Positions 12,801-24,800 of a stretch of DNA of 64,000 bases are shown here, in pieces. The stretch covers positions 274,501-338,500 of the forward strand of contig CAWZYM010000019.1 in NCBI GenBank assembly GCA_963966185.1. Direction: 5' to 3'. The position numbers and the translations under genes are program-made. The notes under the pieces were generated by a model. The model saw nothing but the letters and a program-made list of their open reading frames with translations, was not told where the DNA came from and did not search any database. The first letter of the stretch is position 1; each line of letters opens with the position of its first letter. The stretch comes from Rhabditoides inermis. Lineage: Eukaryota > Nematoda > Chromadorea > Rhabditida > Rhabditidae.

Positions 12801-15800
12801 CCTCGGGCGTGGCTCCACTGTGGTCAGCGGCAGATGCCTTGTCGATGGCATTAACAACCACGTCAGCATGCTTGTCAATTTCAACGCTAACAGCAGCAAG
12901 CTTGTCAGCACTTGCCTTGTCCTTCTTCTCGAGTTCCTCCTTGATCTTATCGGCAAGATCCTGAGCCGTTTTCTTGATAGCATCAAGCTCCGTCTTCTCA
13001 ACAGGGGCATCAATGGGCTGAGCAGCGAGTTGCTCGATTGCAGGCAGAATGTCGTTGTGAATATGTTCCAGATCCTTCTGAAGCTCTTCAACGGGAACGG
13101 CGGGCACGGTGGTGTCGTCCACAGATGGCGTCTTAGACTTCTTGCCCTTGTTCTTCTTTGATTTGGGCGCAGAAGTCGCAGGATTCATCTTGTCGGCAAC
13201 ATCATCAGTGTCCTTCTTGATATCAGCAATCGCTTTTTTGAGCTCATCAAGCTTGGCCTCCTCGTCAGCCTTCTTCTTGCGAAGGTCGTTGAGTTGAGCG
13301 AGCAGAGCCTTGGTCGTGTCATCGTCGGCGGGGAGGTTGTCGAGCTGCTTCTCAAGACTGTCGAGATCTGTAGGCGCGAGAGCAGTGAGCGGCAAATCGT
13401 TCAGCTTCTCCAGCTGCAGAGTCAGCAGAAGAACAGCTTCCTTCTTCTCGTCATCAGCGGCCTTCTCGTTGGCATCATCAATCTTCTTCTTCAGATCGGT
13501 GATCTTGTCGTGCAAAGCAGCGACAACAAGCGGCTCATGCTGTACATATGCGCGAGGAGTCTTCGCCTTGTCGTCGAGAACAGCGAGCTGCGCGAGGATA
13601 GGAGCAATCTGAGTGTGCTCAAGATTCTCAACAGCCGCCTTGTCCGGGTTCTGCTGCAGGAAGTCGTAGATGCGAGCGATCTCGTCGTCAATGGTCTTTG
13701 CAGAGTCGGTGATCAGCTTCTCGTCCTCGGTCTCAGCAAGAAGTCCGTTAAGAAGATCTTCGAACTGCTGTTCGGTCTGCTCCACGTCCACGTCGAAGAA
13801 TCGAACGTCGGCGTAGGCACACTCAAGCGGGTCGAGCAGCTCGGAAAGACGCTGTAGGTTCTTCATGGCGTCCTTCAGATCCTCAACTCCCTTAGCAGCC
13901 TCCTGGATGTTGGCAAGATCCTTCACAGCTTCGTCGAGCGGTCGTAGAGGCTTCTCAAGGATGGCATCGAGCGGCTTCTGCAGCTCTCCGAGCTTGTTGT
14001 CTCCCTCCTCGCGAGCAGCCACAAACTCGTTCCAGTTCTTGGTGCGGTCGTCAAGCTGCGGAATGACGTCATCGGCGGCGGCAAGTGCATCAGCAAGAGC
14101 ACGAACCGAATCGTCAGTTGCAGTGGGAGAGGAGTTGATGAGGTCACGGGCAGCATCAGCCGCCTTCTTCACGTCACCACTCATTGGCGCAAAGCTGTCC
14201 GGAATCGCCTCCGGGTCGTTGAGCAGACGCTGCGCTTCCTTCACGAGATCGGCCAGGTCGTTCTTGAGGTTATCTGCCTCCGCACGCACCTTCTCCAGAG
14301 CAGTGGCGTCGTCGAGCGCAGCTTGCATCTTATTGCGTCTGTCGGCAAGCACATCAGCTGCCTTGTCGAGCTGCTTGAGCAGGTCGTCGTGCTCCTTAGC
14401 ATGTTCAGCATCGAGTTGAGTAGGGTCGACCTCGCCAACTGTCTTCTTGAGAGCAGCAAGTGCATCCTCGTCCTTCTTGAGCGCATCGATGAGAGCAGCA
14501 ATGTTCTTAGGATCGGTAGAATCGGCGTCCTTGTCCTTGGTGATGTCTAGCAGCTTGTCCTCAACGTCCTTGCGAGTAGCGTTGAACGCGGCGAGAGCAG
14601 CCATCTTGTCACCAACTGCGTCTCCCAGCTGTTTCAGCAGATCTTTGAGACGAGACAGATCCCACATGCTCTTCTCGCGAAGCTCCTCGGTGTCATCGTT
14701 CTCAGGAACAGCGGCAAGCAGGTTCTCGAGCTTCTGCTTCTTCTCGACGAGGTCGTCAAGCGCAGCCTGCTGCTCCGGAAGGGCGACAGGAATCTCCACG
14801 CTCTGCTGAGTGAGCTGCTCGCGAATCAGCTTAATTTCGGGAGCGACAGCGTTGAACTGCGCAACCTCATCAAGCTTCTTCTTGTTGTCGTCACACTGCT
14901 TCTGCAGGTCAGCGAGCTCAGTAGGCAGATCACGAGGCACAGCGTCGTGGCTCACAAGAGGCGCATCGGTCTTCAACTTCTTGTCGACGTTGTCCGTCTT
15001 GGGTGCCAGACCACGAAGAGTCTCGGCCAGATCGGCGAGAAGCGGAAGTGCGCTCTCCGGGTTCTTCTTGTCCATGTTGTCGAGCTGCTGCTTCACAGAG
15101 TCAAGCTGATCAGCAACATCGGCCGCATCCTTCTGGAGATCGTTCTCCTTTCCAATAGCCTTGTCTAGCGGATCAACGAGTCCCTGAAAATGGGGCACAA
15201 TGAGAAGACTACTCGACCACGAACACTAATATTTTGGCTTTGCTTGTAATAAAAATCCATGCAACAACTACATACTAGACAAACACAACATTGATACACG
15301 ATGACATGCATTTTGCATTGATTGTAGAACATAAGAGAATACATACCTTGATCTTGTTCTTGATAGCGGCGGCCTTGTCGAGCAGCGGCTTGGGCTCCTG
15401 CAGATCAGCTATCGGAAGGTCAGCAATCTTCTTGGCGAGATCCTTCAGCTTGTCAGAGTCAGCAACGGCAGCATCGGATGGCTGGGGCTGTTCGTACTTT
15501 GCCACCAGTGCATCGACATCACACTGCACGTCATCAATGCTGTCTTCGACATCCTTCTTCTTCTGCTCCTCAGCAGCAGCGGCCTGCTCGGCAGCAATCT
15601 TGTCCTTGAGCTGGTTTTCGATGTCAGCGGCAAGGTCTTGAGCGACCTTCTTGAGGTCATCCAGCTGGCTCTTCTCGGTGGGAGCATCGATTGGCTGCGT
15701 AGCAAGCTGCTCAATGACGGGAATAATGTCGTTCTTCACGTGATCGAGCTCCTTCTGCAGCTCATCCACAGGCAGTGTGGTATCCGCAGCATCGCCGGTG

Positions 15801-18800
15801 GTGGGTTTGCCCTTCTTGCTCTTGCCCTTCTTGGCCTTGGGAGCCGACGGCTTAACCTTGTCGGAAACGTCGTCAGTGTCCTTCTTGATACCAGCAATAG
15901 CCTTCTGAAGAGCGTCCAGCTTGGCGTCTTCGTCAGCCTTCTTCTTGCGAAGATCAGCCAGAAGAGCGAGCTGTGCGTTGATCTTATCATCGGCAGGAAG
16001 CGTCTTGAGTTCCTTCTCGAGATCATCCATGGCCTCCGGCGAGAGTTTGTTCAGAGGAAGGTCGTGCAATTTTTCGAGCTTCAGAGTTAGCATAAGAAGG
16101 TACTGATCCTTCTCATCATCGTCTGCCTTCTTCTTCACATCATCAATGATTTTCTCGAGCTGGTCGATCTTCTCGTGCAGGTCCTTCAGAACTTCCGGAT
16201 CATGTTTGACATGAGAACGCGGGGCGTTAGCCTTGTCATCGAGAACAGCGAGTTGTGCCATGATCGGAGGCAGCTGGGTATCCTCAAGGTTCTTGACTGC
16301 CGCCTTGTCCGGGTTCTGCTGCAGGAAGTCGTAGATGCGAGCGATCTCGTCGTCAATGGTCTTTGCAGAGTCGGTGATCAGCTTCTCGTCTTCGGTCTCA
16401 GCAAGAAGTCCGTTAAGGAGATCTTCGAACTGCTGTTCGGTCTGCTCCACGTCCACGTCGAAGAATCGAACGTCGGCGTAGGCACACTCAAGCGGGTCGA
16501 GCAGCTCGGAAAGACGCTGTAGGTTCTTCATGGCGTCTTTCAGATCCTCAACTCCCTTAGCAGCCTCCTGGATGTTGGCAAGATCCTTCACAGCTTCGTC
16601 GAGCGGTCGTAGAGGCTTCTCAAGGATGGCATCGAGCGGCTTCTGCAGCTCCCCGAGCTTGTTGTCTCCCTCCTCGCGAGCAGCCACAAACTCGTTCCAG
16701 TTCTTGGTGCGGTCGTCAAGCTGCGGAATGACGTCATCGGCGGCGGCAAGTGCATCAGCAAAAGCACGAACTGAATCGTCAGTTGCAGTGGGAGAGGATT
16801 TGATGAGGTCACGGGCAGCATCAGCCGCCTTCTTCACGTCACCACTCAATGGCGCAAAGCTGTCCGGAATCGCCTCCGGGTCGTTGAGCAGACGCTGTGC
16901 TTCCTTCACAAGATCGGCCAGGTCGTTCTTGAGGTTATCTGCCTCCGCACGCACCTTCTCCAAAGCAGTGGCGTCGTCGAGCGCAGCCTGCATCTTATTG
17001 CGTCTGTCGGCAAGCACATCAGCTGCCTTGTCGAGCTGCTTGAGCAGGTCGTCGTGCTCCTTAGCATGTTCAGCATCGAGTTGAGTAGGGTCGACCTCGC
17101 CAACTGTCTTCTTGAGAGCAGCAAGTGCATCCTCGTCCTTCTTGAGCGCATCGATGAGAGCAGCAATGTTCTTAGGATCGGTAGAATCGGCGTCCTTGTC
17201 CTTGGTGATGTCTAGCAGCTTGTCCTCAACGTCCTTGCGAGTAGCGTTGAACGCGGCGAGAGCAGTCATCTTGTCACCAACTGCGTCTCCCAGCTGTTTC
17301 AGCAGATCTTTGAGACGAGACAGATCCCACATGCTCTTCTCGCGAAGCTCCTCGGTGTCATCGTTCTCAGGAACAGCGGCAAGCAGGTTCTCGAGCTTCT
17401 GCTTCTTCTCGACGAGGTCGTCAAGCGCAGCCTGCTGCTCCGGAAGAGCGACAGGAATCTCCACGCTCTGCTGAGTGAGCTGCTCGCGAATCAGCTTAAT
17501 TTCGGGAGCGACAGCGTTGAACTGCGCAACCTCATCAAGCTTCTTCTTGTTGTCGTCACACTGCTTCTGCAGGTCAGCGAGCTCAGTAGGCAGATCACGA
17601 GGCACAGCGTCGTGGCTCACAAGAGGCGCATCGGTCTTCAACTTCTTGTCGACGTTGTCCGTCTTGGGTGCCAGACCACGAAGAGTCTCGGCCAGATCGG
17701 CGAGAAGCGGAAGTGCGCTCTCCGGGTTCTTCTTGTCCATGTTGTCGAGCTGCTGCTTCACAGAGTCAAGCTGATCAGCAACATCGGCCGCATCCTTCTG
17801 GAGATCGTTCTCCTTTCCAATAGCCTTGTCTAGCGGATCAACGAGTCCCTGAAAATGGGGCACAATGAGAAGACTACTCGACCACGAACACTAATATTTT
17901 GGCTTTGCTTGTAATAAAAATCCATGCAACAACTACTAGACAAACACAACATTGATACACGATGACATGCATTTTGCATTGATTGTAGAACATGAGAGAA
18001 TACATACCTTGATTTTGTTCTTGATAGCGGCGGCCTTGTCGAGCAGCGGCTTGGGCTCCTGCAGATCAGCTATCGGAAGGTCAGCAATCTTCTTGGCGAG
18101 ATCCTTCAGCTTGTCAGAGTCAGCAACGGCAGCATCGGATGGCTGGGGCTGTTCGTACTTTGCCACCAGTGCATCGACATCACGCTGCACGTCATCAATG
18201 CTGTCTTCGACATCCTTCTTCTTCTGCTCCTCAGCAGCAGCGGCCTGCTCGGCAGCAATCTTGTCCTTGAGCTGGTTTTCGATGTCAGCGGCAAGGTCTT
18301 GAGCGACCTTCTTGAGGTCATCCAGCTGGCTCTTCTCGGTGGGAGCATCGATTGGCTGCGTAGCAAGCTGCTCAATGACGGGAATAATGTCGTTCTTCAC
18401 GTGATCGAGCTCCTTCTGCAGCTCATCCACAGGCAGTGTGGTATCCGCAGCATCGCCGGTGGTGGGTTTGCCCTTCTTGTTCTTGCCCTTCTTGGCCTTC
18501 GGAGCCGACGGCTTAACCTTGTCGGAAACGTCGTCAGTGTCCTTCTTGATACCAGCAATAGCCTTCTGAAGAGCGTCCAGCTTGGCGTCCTCCTCAGCTT
18601 GCTTTCGTGCTTCTTCCGCCTGCTTGACCTTTTCCTCCTCGACAGCTGCATCAACCAAAACCTTGGCGTCAGTTGCCACCGCGATGAGGTTGTCGTGCTT
18701 GTCAGAAATGTCCTTGGCGCGAACCTTGGGCGCATCAAGAAGTGTCTCGTCAGCAGCCTCGGTTAGCTCAGGAACCTTGGGAGCAGCGTCTTGGAGGTTC

Positions 18801-21800
18801 TTCTGAATTTGCTCGATCTTGATAGGGTCTGTCGAAGATGAAATCGGCAACAGATTGTTGAGATCTTCAGAAGCAGCATCCAGGAGCTTCGCCAAATCAT
18901 CAGCAAGCTGGTCGAAGCGATCAAGAGCATCAGCCTTGTCTGCCAGAGATCCACCAACACCTCCTAGCTGCTGGTCGAGGTTCTCAAGCTTGTCGAGCGT
19001 GTCAGAGCGGAGTTGAGATCCAGGCTCTGCAGTACAGTCGATGTCTTGGAGCAAGTCGTTGAGACGATCCCTCGCGGGCTTCGCATCTTCGATAGCCAGA
19101 AGAGCGGCCTTGATATCCTCGGGCGTGGCTCCACTGTGGTCAGCGGCAGATGCCTTGTCGATGGCATTAACAACCACGTCAGCATGCTTGTCAATTTCAA
19201 CGCTAACAGCAGCAAGCTTGTCAGCACTTTCCTTGTCCTTCTTCTCGAGTTCCTCCTTGATCTTATCGGCAAGATCCTGAGCCGTTTTCTTGATAGCATC
19301 AAGCTCCGTCTTCTCAACAGGGGCATCAATGGGCTGAGCAGCGAGTTGCTCGATTGCAGGCAGAATGTCGTTGTGAATATGTTCCAGATCCTTCTGAAGC
19401 TCTTCAACGGGAACGGCGGGCACGGTGGTGTCGTCCACAGATGGCGTCTTAGACTTCTTGCCCTTGTTCTTCTTTGATTTGGGCGCAGAAGTCGCAGGAT
19501 TCATCTTGTCGGCAACATCATCAGTGTCCTTCTTGATATCAGCAATCGCTTTTTTGAGCTCATCAAGCTTGGCCTCCTCGTCAGCCTTCTTCTTGCGAAG
19601 GTCGTTGAGTTGAGCGAGCAGAGCCTTGGTCGTGTCATCGTCGGCGGGGAGGTTGTCGAGCTGCTTCTCAAGACTGTCGAGATCTGTAGGCGCGAGAGCA
19701 GTGAGCGGCAAATCGTTCAGCTTCTCCAGCTGCAGAGTCAGCAGAAGAACAGCTTCCTTCTTCTCGTCATCAGCGGCCTTCTCGTTGGCATCATCAATCT
19801 TCTTCTTCAGATCGGTGATCTTGTCGTGCAAAGCAGCGACAACAAGCGGCTCATGCTGTACATATGCGCGAGGAGTCTTCGCCTTGTCGTCGAGAACAGC
19901 GAGCTGCGCGAGGATAGGAGCAATCTGAGTGTGCTCAAGATTCTCAACAGCCGCCTTGTCCGGGTTCTGCTGCAGGAAGTCGTAGATGCGAGCGATCTCG
20001 TCGTCAATGGTCTTTGCAGAGTCGGTGATCAGCTTCTCGTCCTCGGTCTCAGCAAGAAGTCCGTTAAGAAGATCTTCGAACTGCTGTTCGGTCTGCTCCA
20101 CGTCCACGTCGAAGAATCGAACGTCGGCGTAGGCACACTCAAGCGGGTCGAGCAGCTCGGAAAGACGCTGTAGGTTCTTCATGGCGTCCTTCAGATCCTC
20201 AACTCCCTTAGCAGCCTCCTGGATGTTGGCAAGATCCTTCACAGCTTCGTCGAGCGGTCGTAGAGGCTTCTCAAGGATGGCATCGAGCGGCTTCTGCAGC
20301 TCTCCGAGCTTGTTGTCTCCCTCCTCGCGAGCAGCCACAAACTCGTTCCAGTTCTTGGTGCGGTCGTCAAGCTGCGGAATGACGTCATCGGCGGCGGCAA
20401 GTGCATCAGCAAGAGCACGAACCGAATCGTCAGTTGCAGTGGGAGAGGAGTTGATGAGGTCACGGGCAGCATCAGCCGCCTTCTTCACGTCACCACTCAT
20501 TGGCGCAAAGCTGTCCGGAATCGCCTCCGGGTCGTTGAGCAGACGCTGCGCTTCCTTCACGAGATCGGCCAGGTCGTTCTTGAGGTTATCTGCCTCCGCA
20601 CGCACCTTCTCCAGAGCAGTGGCGTCGTCGAGCGCAGCCTGCATCTTATTGCGTCTGTCGGCAAGCACATCAGCTGCCTTGTCGAGCTGCTTGAGCAGGT
20701 CGTCGTGCTCCTTAGCATGTTCAGCATCGAGTTGAGTAGGGTCGACCTCGCCAACTGTCTTCTTGAGAGCAGCAAGTGCATCCTCGTCCTTCTTGAGCGC
20801 ATCGATGAGAGCAGCAATGTTCTTAGGATCGGTAGAATCGGCGTCCTTGTCCTTGGTGATGTCTAGCAGCTTGTCCTCAACGTCCTTGCGAGTAGCGTTG
20901 AACGCGGCGAGAGCAGCCATCTTGTCACCAACTGCGTCTCCCAGCTGTTTCAGCAGATCTTTGAGACGAGACAGATCCCACATGCTCTTCTCGCGAAGCT
21001 CCTCGGTGTCATCGTTCTCAGGAACAGCGGCAAGCAGGTTCTCGAGCTTCTGCTTCTTCTCGACGAGGTCGTCAAGCGCAGCCTGCTGCTCCGGAAGGGC
21101 GACAGGAATCTCCACGCTCTGCTGAGTGAGCTGCTCGCGAATCAGCTTAATTTCGGGAGCGACAGCGTTGAACTGCGCAACCTCATCAAGCTTCTTCTTG
21201 TTGTCGTCACACTGCTTCTGCAGGTCAGCGAGCTCAGTAGGCAGATCACGAGGCACAGCGTCGTGGCTCACAAGAGGCGCATCGGTCTTCAACTTCTTGT
21301 CGACGTTGTCCGTCTTGGGTGCCAGACCACGAAGAGTCTCGGCCAGATCGGCGAGAAGCGGAAGTGCGCTCTCCGGGTTCTTCTTGTCCATGTTGTCGAG
21401 CTGCTGCTTCACAGAGTCAAGCTGATCAGCAACATCGGCCGCATCCTTCTGGAGATCGTTCTCCTTTCCAATAGCCTTGTCTAGCGGATCAACGAGTCCC
21501 TGAAAATGGGGCACAATGAGAAGACTACTCGACCACGAACACTAATATTTTGGCTTTGCTTGTAATAAAAATCCATGCAACAACTACATACTAGACAAAC
21601 ACAACATTGATACACGATGACATGCATTTTGCATTGATTGTAGAACATAAGAGAATACATACCTTGATCTTGTTCTTGATAGCGGCGGCCTTGTCGAGCA
21701 GCGGCTTGGGCTCCTGCAGATCAGCTATCGGAAGGTCAGCAATCTTCTTGGCGAGATCCTTCAGCTTGTCAGAGTCAGCAACGGCAGCATCGGATGGCTG

Positions 21801-24800
21801 GGGCTGTTCGTACTTTGCCACCAGTGCATCGACATCACACTGCACGTCATCAATGCTGTCTTCGACATCCTTCTTCTTCTGCTCCTCAGCAGCAGCGGCC
21901 TGCTCGGCAGCAATCTTGTCCTTGAGCTGGTTTTCGATGTCAGCGGCAAGGTCTTGAGCGACCTTCTTGAGGTCATCCAGCTGGCTCTTCTCGGTGGGAG
22001 CATCGATTGGCTGCGTAGCAAGCTGCTCAATGACGGGAATAATGTCGTTCTTCACGTGATCGAGCTCCTTCTGCAGCTCATCCACAGGCAGTGTGGTATC
22101 CGCAGCATCGCCGGTGGTGGGTTTGCCCTTCTTGCTCTTGCCCTTCTTGGCCTTGGGAGCCGACGGCTTAACCTTGTCGGAAACGTCGTCAGTGTCCTTC
22201 TTGATACCAGCAATAGCCTTCTGAAGAGCGTCCAGCTTGGCGTCTTCGTCAGCCTTCTTCTTGCGAAGATCAGCCAGAAGAGCGAGCTGTGCGTTGATCT
22301 TATCATCGGCAGGAAGCGTCTTGAGTTCCTTCTCGAGATCATCCATGGCCTCCGGCGAGAGTTTGTTCAGAGGAAGGTCGTGCAATTTTTCGAGCTTCAG
22401 AGTTAGCATAAGAAGGTACTGATCCTTCTCATCATCGTCTGCCTTCTTCTTCACATCATCAATGATTTTCTCGAGCTGGTCGATCTTCTCGTGCAGGTCC
22501 TTCAGAACTTCCGGATCATGTTTGACATGAGAACGCGGGGCGTTAGCCTTGTCATCGAGAACAGCGAGTTGTGCCATGATCGGAGGCAGCTGGGTATCCT
22601 CAAGGTTCTTGACTGCCGCCTTGTCCGGGTTCTGCTGCAGGAAGTCGTAGATGCGAGCGATCTCGTCGTCAATGGTCTTTGCAGAGTCGGTGATCAGCTT
22701 CTCGTCTTCGGTCTCAGCAAGAAGTCCGTTAAGGAGATCTTCGAACTGCTGTTCGGTCTGCTCCACGTCCACGTCGAAGAATCGAACGTCGGCGTAGGCA
22801 CACTCAAGCGGGTCGAGCAGCTCGGAAAGACGCTGTAGGTTCTTCATGGCGTCTTTCAGATCCTCAACTCCCTTAGCAGCCTCCTGGATGTTGGCAAGAT
22901 CCTTCACAGCTTCGTCGAGCGGTCGTAGAGGCTTCTCAAGGATGGCATCGAGCGGCTTCTGCAGCTCCCCGAGCTTGTTGTCTCCCTCCTCGCGAGCAGC
23001 CACAAACTCGTTCCAGTTCTTGGTGCGGTCGTCAAGCTGCGGAATGACGTCATCGGCGGCGGCAAGTGCATCAGCAAGAGCACGAACCGAATCGTCAGTT
23101 GCAGTGGGAGAGGAGTTGATGAGGTCACGGGCAGCATCAGCCGCCTTCTTCACGTCACCACTCATTGGCGCAAAGCTGTCCGGAATCGCCTCCGGGTCGT
23201 TGAGCAGACGCTGCGCTTCCTTCACGAGATCGGCCAGGTCGTTCTTGAGGTTATCTGCCTCCGCACGCACCTTCTCCAGAGCAGTGGCGTCGTCGAGCGC
23301 AGCCTGCATCTTATTGCGTCTGTCGGCAAGCACATCAGCTGCCTTGTCGAGCTGCTTGAGCAGGTCGTCGTGCTCCTTAGCATGTTCAGCATCGAGTTGA
23401 GTAGGGTCGACCTCGCCAACTGTCTTCTTGAGAGCAGCAAGTGCATCCTCGTCCTTCTTGAGCGCATCGATGAGAGCAGCAATGTTCTTAGGATCAGTAG
23501 AATCGGCGTCCTTGTCCTTGGTGATGTCTAGCAGCTTGTCCTCAACGTCCTTGCGAGTAGCGTTGAACGCGGCGAGAGCAGCCATCTTGTCACCAACTGC
23601 GTCTCCCAGCTGTTTCAGCAGATCTTTGAGACGAGACAGATCCCACATGCTCTTCTCGCGAAGCTCCTCGGTGTCATCGTTCTCAGGAACAGCGGCAAGC
23701 AGGTTCTCGAGCTTCTGCTTCTTCTCGACGAGGCCGTCAAGCGCAGCCTGCTGCTCCGGAAGGGCGACAGGAATCTCCACGCTCTGCTGAGTGAGCTGCT
23801 CGCGAATCAGCTTAATTTCGGGAGCGACAGCGTTGAACTGCGCAACCTCATCAAGCTTCTTCTTGTTGTCGTCACACTGCTTCTGCAGGTCAGCGAGCTC
23901 AGTAGGCAGATCACGAGGCACAGCGTCGTGGCTCACAAGAGGCGCATCGGTCTTCAACTTCTTGTCGACGTTGTCCGTCTTGGGTGCCAGACCACGAAGA
24001 GTCTCGGCCAGATCGGCGAGAAGCGGAAGTGCGCTCTCCGGGTTCTTCTTGTCCATGTTGTCGAGCTGCTGCTTCACAGAGTCAAGCTGATCAGCAACAT
24101 CGGCCGCATCCTTCTGGAGATCGTTCTCCTTTCCAATAGCCTTGTCTAGCGGATCAACGAGTCCCTGAAAATGGGGCACAATGAGAAGACTACTCGACCA
24201 CGAACACTAATATTTTGGCTTTGCTTGTAATAAAAATCCATGCAACAACTACATACTAGACAAACACAACATTGATACACGATGACATGCATTTTGCATT
24301 GATTGTAGAACATAAGAGAATACATACCTTGATCTTGTTCTTGATAGCGGCGGCCTTGTCGAGCAGCGGCTTGGGCTCCTGCAGATCAGCTATCGGAAGG
24401 TCAGCAATCTTCTTGGCGAGATCCTTCAGCTTGTCAGAGTCAGCAACGGCAGCATCGGATGGCTGGGGCTGTTCGTACTTTGCCACCAGTGCATCGACAT
24501 CACACTGCACGTCATCAATGCTGTCTTCGACATCCTTCTTCTTCTGCTCCTCAGCAGCAGCGGCCTGCTCGGCAGCAATCTTGTCCTTGAGCTGGTTTTC
24601 GATGTCAGCGGCAAGGTCTTGAGCGACCTTGTTGAGGTCATCCAGCTGGCTCTTCTCGGTGGGAGCATCGATTGGCTGCGTAGCAAGCTGCTCAATGACG
24701 GGAATAATGTCGTTCTTCACGTGATCGAGCTCCTTCTGCAGCTCATCCACAGGCAGTGTGGTATCCGCAGCATCGCCGGTAGTGGGTTTGCCCTTCTTGC

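Larger units (their letters stand above)
15184..24164 (-). repeat. Higher-order block copy 2 (U8-U9-U10, S-L-S)
   Basis: An 8981-bp block of three units plus introns with the same layout and exact length as 24165-33145. Shared rare markers support block duplication: the intron after the L unit lacks 4 bp (159 instead of 163 bp), the L unit has GKNKKGK and reads CILSCST into its intron, and both flanking S units have DVQCDV instead of DVQRDV. U10 and U7 also share MTALAAF and RAFAD. The 5' modules of U8 and U9 differ from those of U5 and U6, so later conversion has partly overwritten the duplication. Confidence 0.75.
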
